In this document: piece by piece, positions 35,393-44,532 of the stretch
Layout of the letters: every line of letters starts with the position of its first letter
How positions within the stretch are numbered: position 1 is the stretch's first letter
Assembly (NCBI RefSeq): GCF_003385955.1
Contig: NZ_QRDW01000001.1
Span: 603,893 to 667,892 of the forward strand
DNA: 64,000 nucleotides
Reading direction: 5' to 3'
From: Aestuariispira insulae
GTDB lineage: Bacteria > Pseudomonadota > Alphaproteobacteria > UBA8366 > Aestuariispiraceae
The notes under the pieces: model-generated
Told to the model about the DNA's origin: nothing
The model's database searches: none
What the model saw: only the letters and a program-made list of their open reading frames with translations
Position numbers and translations under genes: made by a program

Positions 35393-36457
35393 TTATTTTA
35401 CCTGATCCGGCCACAGATCCCTCTGTTCCTGCAACCAGTTTGCCAATACCGCATGATTGTTGGATTGGGCGATTGCAATCGCTTCCAGCAATGCTTTGCC
35501 GGTCGCCGGACAAATGGTTTCCGCTTCTTTTGCTGGCAAGATGGTTTTTAAGGCACCGCCTCGGTTCAATTCCGCAGCCATCACGACCGCGGGCGCAAGG
35601 ATCGTTTCCGCCTGACATCCCTGTTTCCGCTCACGAATATGGCTGACCAATAAATCGAGAATATCGACGTGATCGGCCAGCAATGCCAGGCGCAGGCTCG
35701 CATTCAACGATTCTGGACCTATCAGCAATCGCGCGGGCTGGCTCTCACCGGCAAAATTGAAATCCGCTTTATGGGCCAGAAGCACCGAGACGATATCTTT
35801 TCTGCCCCGGCCACTAGCCCAGTTCAAAGGCGATAGTCCCCAGGCATCGATCTGGTCCGGATCTTCCCCGCGCTTCAGGAAAGCTTCGACTTTCTGCAGA
35901 TGACCAAAACGGGCGGCACGCAGTAAATTGCTGCCCTCACCAACACGGCCAGGGTCGCCTTTCCAGCCTAAAAACTCCGCCAGTTCGGAAGGCGAAGAAC
36001 GACCACTGACCCAGCCTTCATCAGCCGGATAGCAGATATCATAGTCGGGATAGCTTTCGTCGCTGATCACAGCGTGGTTGTAGCGTCGGCTGAAATCCGC
36101 AACCTGCGCCCGATAGGTTCTGTTTTCTGCGGTTTCCTGTGAGCTCAGATGAAAAACATGGCGGATCCCGGATCTCGAGAGCGGATAAACAGCACAATTC
36201 ACCCCTGGAGATGTCTCGTACCAGCCATATCCCACATGGATCAAACGGAAATCTCCGTTTTTTAGAGCCTCAGCAGCCAGTTCCTCCGGACGATTATCCA
36301 GCAATGCCCCCGCAGGCAATGGCTCCCGGACAATTTTATCAGCCCTCGAATTCTTCCCATCCGTTTGCCCTGCCATATGCAGGCCACAGCCGGTCAGGAA
36401 GAAAAAGAAGGATATTGTTGCGATGAAACGGATCGACCTGGACACGCGCATTCTCAT
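35393..36457 (-). CDS. ankyrin-repeat lipoprotein
   Basis: About 354 residues. The N-terminus has a lipoprotein signal (ATISFFFFLTGCG, lipobox LTGC). Residues about 170-275 show ankyrin-like repeats (LLRAARFGHLQKVEAFLKRGEDPDQIDAWGLSPLNWASGRGR, given here only as position range 175-216 in effect), with continuing helix pairs to the end. Likely a membrane-anchored protein-interaction factor. The start is uncertain: ATG 36457 or 36451; neither has a strong site. It follows the DUF1801 gene on the same strand. Confidence 0.7.
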   Translation of the reverse strand: MRMRVSRSIRFIATISFFFFLTGCGLHMAGQTDGKNSRADKIVREPLPAGALLDNRPEELAAEALKNGDFRLIHVGYGWYETSPGVNCAVYPLSRSGIRHVFHLSSQETAENRTYRAQVADFSRRYNHAVISDESYPDYDICYPADEGWVSGRSSPSELAEFLGWKGDPGRVGEGSNLLRAARFGHLQKVEAFLKRGEDPDQIDAWGLSPLNWASGRGRKDIVSVLLAHKADFNFAGESQPARLLIGPESLNASLRLALLADHVDILDLLVSHIRERKQGCQAETILAPAVVMAAELNRGGALKTILPAKEAETICPATGKALLEAIAIAQSNNHAVLANWLQEQRDLWPDQVK

Positions 36458-36556
36458 GAATTTGTGAAACGCCCTGAAGCAATGAGCGAAATGGCGGAGA
36501 ACCAGCACATAGCCCAAAAGTTTGAGTTTGGCCAGACAACAACGGTATCTGGACAC

Positions 36557-36994
36557 TTATCCGCCGGTTTTGCGACGCCGGTGATACGTGAGAGCCAAAG
36601 CGATACAGTGTCTAAGTTCCTCTTCTGCCAGCCTGTCCCTGCAGTCGAGGAGAATAGCGCGATTGCCGTCAAAGGCCAGCTGATCACCATAAAGAGCGCG
36701 AAACTCACCTAAGAGGCTGGTTTGGCAATTGACGTACAGTCCCAGACCACCTTCCCGTTTTTTATCGCGGTTGATCCGTATCGTGGTCCCGCTGCCGGAT
36801 TCTTCTGTCAAATAACTGGGTTCGCCCCATTTCAAGGTTTCCGTCAACGGTCCCACCTCAGGTATACCGGCCGCCACCTGATAAATGAGGGCGCGCAATT
36901 CCATCAAGCGATCCCGAACAGGTGGTTCTGCCTGGTCAAATGCGTCCTGCACCTTCGGGTCCCTGATGGCCGGCGGCGGCTGAACTCTCGTCAT
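36557..36994 (-). CDS. DUF1801 domain protein
   Basis: 145 residues. The segment TETLKWGEPSYLT followed by IRINRDK and the C-terminal AFDGNRAILL matches DUF1801 (YdhG-like fold). Function unknown. Cytosolic, no signal peptide. It is 16 bases after the NTF2-like gene on the same strand, so it is likely in one transcript with it and the lipoprotein downstream. Confidence 0.75.
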   Translation of the reverse strand: MTRVQPPPAIRDPKVQDAFDQAEPPVRDRLMELRALIYQVAAGIPEVGPLTETLKWGEPSYLTEESGSGTTIRINRDKKREGGLGLYVNCQTSLLGEFRALYGDQLAFDGNRAILLDCRDRLAEEELRHCIALALTYHRRRKTGG

Positions 36995-37010
36995 TGTAAC
37001 GGGTGGCCCT

Positions 37011-37484
37011 TCATGTGAATTTAAGGCTGCATTCCTCCATGATCAGGAAACGTCCTGAGGTCGTTTCCTGAAGGATCATGTAATAACCGTGATCCGTGTA
37101 TCCGCCAAGCGTGGAATAACGATCCGCCCGGATATGCACACGATTGCCGCGCAGGCTGTAACTGATATCGGAATAGAGATTGCCATCGCCCAGAGCCTTT
37201 GCTTGCTCTAGCCGTTGCGACAGGCGCCATTTCCATTGACAGCCGGAAAACACCTGCCGACTCTCGACCCCTCTGGCAGAGGTCGTGGACAAAATCACAC
37301 GTGCCTCGTCGGCATATAGCGCCGCCAGGGCCGGATCAAAGCACTCCTCCAGCACCATGAATTTTTCAAAAAAGCGTTGCGCTTGATCTGCCAGACTGAA
37401 CCGGGTCGCGCCTGCCAGAATGCTGTCCCTGCGCCCGAAGGGTGCTACCTGGTTTACAACGCGGCTGGCGAGTTTGATCCGCAC
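37011..37484 (-). CDS. NTF2/SnoaL-like protein
   Basis: 157 residues. The layout FFEKFMVLEECFDPALAALYADEARVIL, with a helical front and then beta strands ending RFLIMEECSLKF, resembles the NTF2-like/SnoaL fold. No signal peptide. The start is GTG 37484 (AAGGA eight bases upstream); the frame is closed further upstream by a stop. Function unknown. Fold call is by pattern and moderate. Confidence 0.5.
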   Translation of the reverse strand: MRIKLASRVVNQVAPFGRRDSILAGATRFSLADQAQRFFEKFMVLEECFDPALAALYADEARVILSTTSARGVESRQVFSGCQWKWRLSQRLEQAKALGDGNLYSDISYSLRGNRVHIRADRYSTLGGYTDHGYYMILQETTSGRFLIMEECSLKFT

Positions 37485-37581
37485 ACCCTTGTCCTTCGCG
37501 ACATGGTTGAAAGGCCTGAACGACCATCATCCTCTGGAATCGGTGGTCCGGTCAAAACCTATTGTCCGGTATTTTATGCAA

Positions 37582-38109
37582 TCAAAGCGCCAGGCCATAG
37601 AAGCGGATCGGCTCTTCCCCTTCCTCATAGACAAACATGCGTTCAAAGATGAACCCGCATTTTTCCAGCAGCCGGATCGAGGGTTCATTATCCGGCGAGA
37701 CAATCCCCACGACACGGTTCATGCCCAATCGGTCACGGGCTTCATCCAGAACATAAGCCGCCGCTTCCGCCGCATAGCCCATGCCCAAGTAGTCAGGTAA
37801 AAAAGCATATCCCAGATCTGCATTCTCAAAGTTGTCCCGCTTAACCAAACCGCAAACGCCAATGGGCGTATCGTCGCCCTTGCGTGAGATCCGATACATG
37901 CCAAAGCCGTTGGTTTCATGGCCGGGCAGGATCACATTGCGAACCTCTTCCAATGCCTGATCCAGGGTTCGGATTTTCTTGTCACGGATATTTTTAATGA
38001 AGCCCGGATCATTCCACAATTCCAGCAGGAAGGCCGCGTCTTCCTCACCCAATAGCCGCAGGTTCAGGCGCTCAGTTTCGAACTCCGGATAAGCTATTGT
38101 CATCGTCAT
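37582..38109 (-). CDS. GNAT N-acetyltransferase (RimJ/RimL type)
   Basis: 175 residues. FETERLNLRLLGEEDAAFL at the N-terminus, FLPDYLGMGYAAEAAAYVL (acetyl-CoA loop) and SIRLLEKCGFIFER at the C-terminus are typical of the RimJ/RimL subgroup, which acetylates protein N-termini or small amines. Starts ATG 38109, overlapping the upstream lipoprotein stop by four bases (ATGA), so the two are translationally coupled. Substrate unknown. Confidence 0.85.
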   Translation of the reverse strand: MTMTIAYPEFETERLNLRLLGEEDAAFLLELWNDPGFIKNIRDKKIRTLDQALEEVRNVILPGHETNGFGMYRISRKGDDTPIGVCGLVKRDNFENADLGYAFLPDYLGMGYAAEAAAYVLDEARDRLGMNRVVGIVSPDNEPSIRLLEKCGFIFERMFVYEEGEEPIRFYGLAL

Positions 38110-38696
38110 CCCCCCAACTTTGCCCCGAGCTTCCCATTGATCACTTCACTGTTCTGAGCGATCTCGTCACGCAAGGCGACAAAATTTGCAATTGCAGCGT
38201 TCCTTTGGGCCATGTTTTTAAGTTGTGCTTCAATAATTCCGTCTTCCGGGAAAACAGTCTCAGCGTCTGTTCTTATATTGGTTGAAAACACGACCTCACC
38301 ATCTAGGGTGCGCAGCTCATAAGCCCCCTTGGCATATGCGGGGAAATGCCCGAAATCTGCCTTAACAGGCTTCAAATGCAGGGATAAACTCACAACATGC
38401 AACAAGAGTTTTTGGTCAGAACTGGTCAAAAACAAACTCTCATTTTTCAGGATTGCCCCCATATCAACAACCATTTGGTCCGCATCTTTTTGGTCAAAGC
38501 CGGAGAACCCTCCCTTGCTGTACAACACCATTGAAATGTTCCGCCGGCCCTCCTCAATCTCAAGAGCGGCCTGCACAGGCTCGCCATCAAGTTTTAAAGG
38601 CGTGACAACTTCCATTTCCTCAATGGGGGTCATCGGCACACAAGCCGTGGCAAACATGGAGATACCAACGATCACCGCTCCAAATACCAAACGCAT
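38106..38696 (-). CDS. hypothetical lipoprotein
   Basis: 196 residues with a lipoprotein signal peptide and lipobox (SMFATAC, Cys19). I do not recognise the family. The mature part is mixed alpha/beta with acidic patches. It is the first gene of a coupled pair with the GNAT gene. It starts 23 bases after the terminator that ends the purine operon. Function unknown. Confidence 0.6.
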   Translation of the reverse strand: MRLVFGAVIVGISMFATACVPMTPIEEMEVVTPLKLDGEPVQAALEIEEGRRNISMVLYSKGGFSGFDQKDADQMVVDMGAILKNESLFLTSSDQKLLLHVVSLSLHLKPVKADFGHFPAYAKGAYELRTLDGEVVFSTNIRTDAETVFPEDGIIEAQLKNMAQRNAAIANFVALRDEIAQNSEVINGKLGAKLGG

Positions 38697-38713
38697 TTTT
38701 TAATTTTCTCCCC

Positions 38714-38749
38714 AACAAAAAACAGGCGGCTGAGAATAGCCGCCTGTTT
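38714..38749 (-). terminator. rho-independent terminator of the purine operon
   Basis: Perfect 12-bp inverted repeat, AAACAGGCGGCT (38720-38731) and AGCCGCCTGTTT (38738-38749), six-base loop. On the minus strand it is followed by TTTTG. It lies 30 bases past the adenine deaminase stop codon. Confidence 0.9.
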
Positions 38750-38778
38750 CAAGTGGAACAAGTTTGTCTGTGAACGGG

Positions 38779-39798
38779 TCAGCCCGCCATTTCAGCAACC
38801 TGGGCATCAATTAAATCATGCCAGCCTCGAATGTCAGACGCCTCCAGGAAAGATCCGGTAAAACTGTTCTTGGCCAGGGCCACCGCCTCTTCCACGCACA
38901 TGTCCAGGGCGTCATGCAGGGCTTTGAAATTATCATTCACATAGCCGCCGAAATAGGAGGGGTCATCGGAGTTGAGCGTGACCAGCAGGCCCTTTTCCAG
39001 CATCACCCGCATCGGGTGGTTTTTCATATCCTGGACCACGCACAGCTTGAGATTGGAAAGCGGGCAGACGGTCAATGCCATCTGCCGGTCGGCGAGATGC
39101 ACCACCAGTTCCGGATCATCAAGCGAGCGGTTGCCATGATCCAGGCGGTCCACTTTAAGGATGTTGAGCGCACTCCAGACATAGTCCGCCGGGCCTTCTT
39201 CACCCGCATGGGCCACCAGTTTCAAACCAAGACCGCGGCAATCCTCATAAACCCGCGCGAACTTTTCCGGCGGATTGCCTTTTTCAGAGGAATCCAGACC
39301 GATGCCGTCGATCCATTTCAGGAAGGGTTTTGCCTGCTCCAGGCAATCAAAAGCATCTTCCTCGCTCAAATGGCGCAGGAAGGACATGATCAGTTTATAG
39401 GAAATTCCCAGTTGGCTCTTGCCATCCTCAAGCGCAGCACGAATTCCGGTGATCACCGTCTCAAATGGCACACCGCGTTCGGTATGTCCCTGGGGATCGA
39501 AAAAAATTTCCACATGGCGGACATTATCCTCGTTCACACGCTCCAGATAGGCCCAGGTCAGATCGTAATAATCCTGTTCGGTCTGCAACACATTCATGCC
39601 CTGGTAATAGATATCCAGGAAATCCTGCAGGTTTGAAAAATCATAGGCCTTACGCAATTCCTCCACTGTCGCGAAGGGAATATCGATTTCATTGCGCCGG
39701 GCAATCTCAAACATCAATTCCGGTTCAAAACTGCCCTCAATATGGAGATGCAGTTCCGCCTTGGGAAGCTTGGCGAACAATTCATAGGCATCGATCAT
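38779..39798 (-). CDS. adenine deaminase (adenosine deaminase family)
   Basis: 339 residues. Metal ligands: His17 and His19 in [17 protein letters not shown], His in VAHAGEEG, Asp in [13 protein letters not shown]. The [10 protein letters not shown] and [17 protein letters not shown] patterns point to the adenine-specific branch (AAH1-like) rather than adenosine deaminase. It converts adenine to hypoxanthine and ammonia. It is the last gene of the minus-strand purine operon and is followed by a strong terminator. AAAGGG precedes ATG 39798. Adenosine as substrate cannot be fully excluded. Confidence 0.85.
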   Translation of the reverse strand: MIDAYELFAKLPKAELHLHIEGSFEPELMFEIARRNEIDIPFATVEELRKAYDFSNLQDFLDIYYQGMNVLQTEQDYYDLTWAYLERVNEDNVRHVEIFFDPQGHTERGVPFETVITGIRAALEDGKSQLGISYKLIMSFLRHLSEEDAFDCLEQAKPFLKWIDGIGLDSSEKGNPPEKFARVYEDCRGLGLKLVAHAGEEGPADYVWSALNILKVDRLDHGNRSLDDPELVVHLADRQMALTVCPLSNLKLCVVQDMKNHPMRVMLEKGLLVTLNSDDPSYFGGYVNDNFKALHDALDMCVEEAVALAKNSFTGSFLEASDIRGWHDLIDAQVAEMAG

Positions 39799-39851
39799 GT
39801 CTGACCCTTTATATCGTCTCTTTTATGATTGTTTTCAGCCCGTTGGGATGA

Positions 39852-41198
39852 TCAGTCCCGCGCATGCACCAACCGACCGTTTGCGTAGGTCGCCAGTATG
39901 GCGCGGTCATCCGCCATTGTCATCTGCACAAACAGTGTTTCTTCGATATCCTTCACCGTATTCATGCGAAAATCGATCAACGGCGTGGAGCGCAGGTCCA
40001 TGACAATCAGATCGGCCTCCATACCGGTTTCCAAACTGCCGATCTTGTCCCCCAGATAGAGGCTCTCCGCCGCGCCTCTGGTCGCCAGATAATAGGCCCT
40101 GATGGCGTTCAGCGAAAACTTGTTCAACTGGGTGACCTTATAAAACTCATTCAAGGTTTGCAGCATGGAAAGGCTGGTCCCGCCGCCCACATCGGTGGAC
40201 ATGCCAACCTTGACCGGTTTGCCCTGCATCTTGGCCTTGTCCAGGTCAAACAGACCGGATCCAAGAAACAGGTTAGAGGTTGGACAGGCCGCAATCGCCG
40301 TACCACTTTCATGGATCAGTCCCCATTCATCCTCGGTCAGGTGAATGCAATGGCCATACACGGTTTTTTCCCCGATCAGGCCGTAATGGTCATACACATC
40401 AAGATAGCCCTTGCGACCCGGGAACAGATCCTTCACCCAGGCAATCTCATCGGTGTTTTCTGAAAGATGCGACTGCACATAGACCCCCTCATGCTCCCGG
40501 CGCAGGGCACCGGTCGCTTCCAACTGCTCAGGGGTGCTGGTCGGTGCAAAGCGTGGCGTCAGCGCGTAAAGCGCACGGCCGTTGCCATGCCATTTTTCAA
40601 TCAGGGCCTTGGATTGGTCATAGCCGCTTTGCGCGGTATCGGTCAGGGCTTCTGGTGCATGTCGATCCATCATCACCTTGCCCGCGACCATACGCAGATC
40701 CAACTTGGCCGCTTCCGAGAAGAACGCATCCACCGACTGCGGATGCACGGTACAAAAAGCCGCCGCTGTCGTGGTGCCCGCCCTCAGCAACTCTTTGAAA
40801 AAGACTTCGGCCACCGCCTTGGCATAATCTATATCCGAATAGGCCTGCTCGGCGACAAAGGTGTATTTATTCAGCCAGTCCAGCAGCTGGGTACCGTAGG
40901 CCCCGATGATCGGCAATTGCGGGTAATGGACATGGCAATCGACGAACCCCGGCATAATCAATTTGTCAGAGCCACTGTAATCGGTCAGCTCATAGTCGAG
41001 CTCCGCCAGTTCCGGTTCGATCAGACTGCGCGTGCCAATCATCTCCACTTTGCCATCCTTCAAAACGACCAGGCCATCGCTTTCATAGAGGTAGCAATCC
41101 GCCGGATCCGTCTTGAACGGATCGCCGGTGAAGGTCAGATAGGCGCCCTTCAAAACCTGGCGTTTGGCGTTGGAGGGAAGATCGTCTCGCACAGTCAT
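39852..41198 (-). CDS. guaD: guanine deaminase
   Basis: 448 residues from ATG 41198 (GGAG six bases upstream). An amidohydrolase with the zinc motif PGFVDCHVHYPQ, histidines in QSHLSEN and YGHCIHL, and Asp in VGMSTDVGGG. These match guanine deaminase, which gives xanthine and ammonia, the substrate for the Xdh enzyme encoded upstream in the cluster. A terminator-like hairpin separates it from the binding-protein gene, so part of its transcription may come from read-through or its own promoter. Confidence 0.9.
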   Translation of the reverse strand: MTVRDDLPSNAKRQVLKGAYLTFTGDPFKTDPADCYLYESDGLVVLKDGKVEMIGTRSLIEPELAELDYELTDYSGSDKLIMPGFVDCHVHYPQLPIIGAYGTQLLDWLNKYTFVAEQAYSDIDYAKAVAEVFFKELLRAGTTTAAAFCTVHPQSVDAFFSEAAKLDLRMVAGKVMMDRHAPEALTDTAQSGYDQSKALIEKWHGNGRALYALTPRFAPTSTPEQLEATGALRREHEGVYVQSHLSENTDEIAWVKDLFPGRKGYLDVYDHYGLIGEKTVYGHCIHLTEDEWGLIHESGTAIAACPTSNLFLGSGLFDLDKAKMQGKPVKVGMSTDVGGGTSLSMLQTLNEFYKVTQLNKFSLNAIRAYYLATRGAAESLYLGDKIGSLETGMEADLIVMDLRSTPLIDFRMNTVKDIEETLFVQMTMADDRAILATYANGRLVHARD

Positions 41199-41246
41199 TT
41201 TCGTCTCCGATACTTGCATATTGTGCCAGAAAAACTCTGAATTTGG

Positions 41247-41283
41247 CACAAAAACAGCCCCGCCCGAGCATCGAGCGGGGCTG
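41247..41283 (-). terminator. terminator-like hairpin inside the purine cluster
   Basis: Inverted repeat CAGCCCCGC (41255-41263) and GCGGGGCTG (41275-41283), followed on the minus strand by TTTTTG. It lies between the BMP binding-protein gene and guaD and may limit read-through into the deaminase genes. Confidence 0.7.
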
Positions 41284-41314
41284 ATTAAGGCGGTGTTAAG
41301 TGAGAGCTTGTGCC

Positions 41315-42391
41315 TTACTGCGGCAGCTCGCCCTGAACACCTTCAACATAAAAATTCATGCCCAGCAGCGTCTTGTCGTCAGCGACCTCGCCTTCAGGCA
41401 CGATCACTTCACCAGCCTGGTTCTTGATCGGACCGGCAAAGGGATGAATGGAACCATCGGTGATACCGACCCGCACTTCTTCTGCGAGCTTCACAACGTC
41501 AGCCGGGATGGCTTCGTTATAATCCGCCAATTGAACCATGCCGGATTTGAAGCCGCCCCAGGTGTCTTCGCTTTTCCAGGAACCGTCCATGGCAGCCTTG
41601 GCGCGGGCCACATAATAGGGAGCCCAGTTATCAATGATCGCAGTCAGCTGCGATTTCGGCGCAAAGGTTTTCATGTCGGATGCCTGGCCCACGGCCCAAA
41701 CACCACGGTTCTGGGCAACCTGCAGCGGAGACGGGGAATCCGTATGCTGCATGATCACATCCGCGCCCTGGTCGATCAGGGCCTTGGCTGCGTCGCCTTC
41801 CTTGCCCGGGTCAACCCAGGTATTCACCCAGACAACCTTGATCTGGACATCCGGGTTCACCTTACGCGCGCCCAGGATGGTGGCGTTGATGCCGCGGATC
41901 ACTTCCGGGATCGGGAAGGAAGCGATATAGCCGATGGTGTTGGTCTTGGTCATTTTACCGACAATGTGACCCACCACATAACGCCCTTCATAGAAGCGGG
42001 CGGAATAGGTGGATACGTTATCGCTGCGACGGAAACCGGTCGCATGTTCGAACTTCACATTCGGGAAACGTTTCGCCACTTTCAGGGTCTGGTTCATGAA
42101 ACCGAAGGACGTGGTGAAAATCAGGTTATGGCCATCCTTGGCCAGCTTTGTGATAACACGTTCAGCATCCGGGCCCTCATTGACGCTTTCCACATAGGTG
42201 GTTGTCAGGCCCAGTTCCTTTTCGATGGCTTCGCGGCCAACGTTATGCATGTAAGACCAGCCATGATCGCTGATCGGGCCGACATAAACGAAACCGACCT
42301 TGGTATCTTCGGCGGCGGCCTGCCCGGCGGCAGCCATGCCGGTTGCAACGGCCAGTGCGCCGATGGTTTTTTTCCAAGTTGATCCGAACAT
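41315..42391 (-). CDS. BMP family purine-nucleoside-type ABC transporter substrate-binding protein
   Basis: 358 residues. Signal peptide (TIGALAVATGMAAAGQAAAED) then a PnrA/BMP-type fold: VGFVYVGPISDHGWSYMHNVG, GHNLIFTTSFGF, and the ligand region MQHTDSPS. BMP proteins bind purine nucleosides or bases and feed an ABC importer. The two permeases and the ATPase are upstream on the same strand. AAGGGAG precedes ATG 42391. A small hairpin (42455-42471) in the gap before it may stabilise this part of the message. Confidence 0.85.
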   Translation of the reverse strand: MFGSTWKKTIGALAVATGMAAAGQAAAEDTKVGFVYVGPISDHGWSYMHNVGREAIEKELGLTTTYVESVNEGPDAERVITKLAKDGHNLIFTTSFGFMNQTLKVAKRFPNVKFEHATGFRRSDNVSTYSARFYEGRYVVGHIVGKMTKTNTIGYIASFPIPEVIRGINATILGARKVNPDVQIKVVWVNTWVDPGKEGDAAKALIDQGADVIMQHTDSPSPLQVAQNRGVWAVGQASDMKTFAPKSQLTAIIDNWAPYYVARAKAAMDGSWKSEDTWGGFKSGMVQLADYNEAIPADVVKLAEEVRVGITDGSIHPFAGPIKNQAGEVIVPEGEVADDKTLLGMNFYVEGVQGELPQ

Positions 42392-42454
42392 TAATACACT
42401 CCCTTGTTAAAGCTCATTTCCTGTTCAACTACTGTCATTGGAACCGGCCCAGAC

Positions 42455-42471
42455 CCCTGCCATCGGCAGGG
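42455..42471 (-). other. small intergenic hairpin
   Basis: Arms CCCTGCC (42455-42461) and GGCAGGG (42465-42471) around ATC, in the 98-base gap between the permease and the binding-protein gene. No T-run follows, so it is more likely an mRNA-processing or stabilising hairpin than a terminator. Confidence 0.4.
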
Positions 42472-42489
42472 ATCACGAGCCCGTTCGGT

Positions 42490-43413
42490 TTAGTGAGATG
42501 CATGGAACAACTTGCCGAGGCAGGCTGGCGCATTCATTTTCACCAAATACTTATCCCTGGAGATCACAACCAGGACCACAATGGTCGCAAGATATGGCAG
42601 CATGGACAGGAACTGGGCTGGAATGTTTATGCCATATCCCTGAATAATCAACTGAATGATCGTCACACCACCGAACAGATAGGCCCCCAGGAACGCCCGC
42701 CAGGGCTTCCAGGTCGCAAAGACCACCAGTGCCAATGCGATCCAGCCACGACCCGCGGTCATGCCTTCCGCCCAGAGCGGTGAATAAGCCAGCGAGATAT
42801 AAGCCCCGCCCAAACCGGCCATGGCCCCGCCAAAGAGAATCGCCATGTAGCGGATCTTGATCACGGAATAGCCGATGGAATGGGCCGCATCATGATTGTC
42901 GCCAACCGCACGCAGGATCATGCCGGCCCGAGTCTTGGTCAGGAACCAGGCCACAGCCCCAGTCGCAACAATTGAGAAATACACCAGGATATCATGGCCG
43001 AACAATAGCGGTCCGATCACCGGAATATCGCTCAAGCCCGGAATGCCTTTGGGCAGCGGGTCCAGCTTCTGACCGGCAAACCCATCGCCAATCAGGGCGC
43101 TCAGGCCGATGCCGAAGATGGTCAGGGCCAAGCCGGTGGCCACATGGTTTGCCATCAGATTCTGGGTCAGGATCGCAAACAGCAGGGACAAACCCGCACC
43201 TGCCAGCATCCCGACAATAATCCCCAGGAAGGCACTGCCGGAAGTCACGGCGGTGGCAAAGGCGCAAATCGCGCCCACAATCATCATGCCTTCCACACCC
43301 AGGTTCAAGACACCTGATTTCTCAACAATCAATTCGCCAAGGGCTGCAAAAACCAGCGGGGTTGCCGCAGTCATGATGGTCAGTACCGAAGCGATTACAA
43401 TTGCACTATCCAT
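42490..43413 (-). CDS. ABC transporter permease (BPD_transp_2, purine importer)
   Basis: 307 residues, about nine TM helices. The block GELIVEKSGVLNLGVEGMMIVGA is typical of the YufQ/NupQ-like permeases that pair with BMP binding proteins. GGGGAGAAAG precedes ATG 43413. With the permease at 43435 it forms the membrane pore of the importer. Substrate is inferred from the adjacent xdh and deaminase genes. Confidence 0.9.
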   Translation of the reverse strand: MDSAIVIASVLTIMTAATPLVFAALGELIVEKSGVLNLGVEGMMIVGAICAFATAVTSGSAFLGIIVGMLAGAGLSLLFAILTQNLMANHVATGLALTIFGIGLSALIGDGFAGQKLDPLPKGIPGLSDIPVIGPLLFGHDILVYFSIVATGAVAWFLTKTRAGMILRAVGDNHDAAHSIGYSVIKIRYMAILFGGAMAGLGGAYISLAYSPLWAEGMTAGRGWIALALVVFATWKPWRAFLGAYLFGGVTIIQLIIQGYGINIPAQFLSMLPYLATIVVLVVISRDKYLVKMNAPACLGKLFHASH

Positions 43414-43434
43414 TATTCTTTCTCCCCGTCCTGA

Positions 43435-44532
43435 TTACGCATTCGCGCTTTTGGCGACCGCCGAGCCGATGCGAACCCGGTAACGGATCAAGACATCGGT
43501 TGCCAGCAGGTAGAACAGCAGCATGCCCTGGAACACCCCGGTCACGGATTTGGGCATGCCCAGCATAATCTGCGCGTTTTCCCCGCCAAGATAGGTCAGC
43601 GCCATCAAGAGCCCGGCCATGAAGATGCCAACGGGGTGAAGACGCCCAAGGAAAGCAACAATGATCGCGGTAAAGCCATAGCCTTGCGGGAAGGTCGGCA
43701 CCAGTTGCTCTGCCGGCCCCGCCGCTTCCAGGATGCCGGCAAAACCAGCCAGACCACCAGAGACCAGCAGGGTCAGCCAGATTAGTTTCTTTTCCTTGAA
43801 ACCGGCATAGCTTGCCGCCTTGGGCGCCATGCCGATCACACGGATCTGGAAACCGATCAGATGCCGGCTGATGATCAGCCAGGCCGCCAGCACGACCAGC
43901 AGCATCAGGGCCGCACCCAAATGCAGACGTGTGCCTTCCCAGATGATCGGCAACAGTGCCGAATCGTGGAACAGTCGGGTCTGCGGGAAGTTAAAGCCAT
44001 CCGGGTCGATCATCGGGCCATGAACCGCCCAGGAAAGAACCAGGACCGCCACATAGGTCAACATCAGGCTGACCAGGATCTCGTTGGTGTTGAACCGGGT
44101 CCGAAGGAACGCCGGGATCGCCGCCCAGGCCATGCCGCCCAGGGTGCCCGCAACCATCATCATCGGCAGGATGAAGACACTTTCAACATCATAGAAAGCC
44201 AGCACAACAATCGTGCCGGTGATCGCGCCGATCACGAACTGGCCTTCGGCACCGATATTCCAGACATTGGCCCGGAAACCCATGGACAAACCGATCGCAC
44301 AAAGAATGATCGGCGTTGCCTTGACCAGCAATTCGGCGATACCGCCGCTGGCAATCACCGGATCCACAAAGAATGTATAGAGCGCATCAAAGGCACTGGC
44401 ATTCTTGGACGGATCCAAAAGAAATACAAAGAGGAAAAACCCGGTAATCAATGTCAGGACCACCGCGATCAGCGGGGTCGCATAGAGCATTGAGCGCGAA
44501 ATCTCGCCGCGCGATTCTAACTTAAGCAACAC
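43435..44532 (-). CDS. ABC transporter permease (BPD_transp_2, purine importer)
   Basis: 365 residues from GTG 44532, preceded by GAGGGAGG; earlier ATGs at 44562 and 44550 lie within the ATPase gene. About nine TM helices; the motif GFRANVWNIGAEGQFVIGAI is typical of YufP/NupP-like permeases. It overlaps the end of the ATPase gene by 11 bases. It forms a heterodimer with the other permease. Confidence 0.88.
   Translation of the reverse strand: MLLKLESRGEISRSMLYATPLIAVVLTLITGFFLFVFLLDPSKNASAFDALYTFFVDPVIASGGIAELLVKATPIILCAIGLSMGFRANVWNIGAEGQFVIGAITGTIVVLAFYDVESVFILPMMMVAGTLGGMAWAAIPAFLRTRFNTNEILVSLMLTYVAVLVLSWAVHGPMIDPDGFNFPQTRLFHDSALLPIIWEGTRLHLGAALMLLVVLAAWLIISRHLIGFQIRVIGMAPKAASYAGFKEKKLIWLTLLVSGGLAGFAGILEAAGPAEQLVPTFPQGYGFTAIIVAFLGRLHPVGIFMAGLLMALTYLGGENAQIMLGMPKSVTGVFQGMLLFYLLATDVLIRYRVRIGSAVAKSANA

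Noticed and set aside
38779-39798. Adenosine deaminase as the product
   Set aside because: The [10 protein letters not shown] motif and the cluster with guanine deaminase and Xdh favour the adenine-specific branch, so I call adenine deaminase, without fully excluding adenosine.
41300-42382. Plus-strand frame opposite the BMP protein gene
   Set aside because: Antisense shadow of a clear ABC binding protein; no domain and no ribosome binding site.
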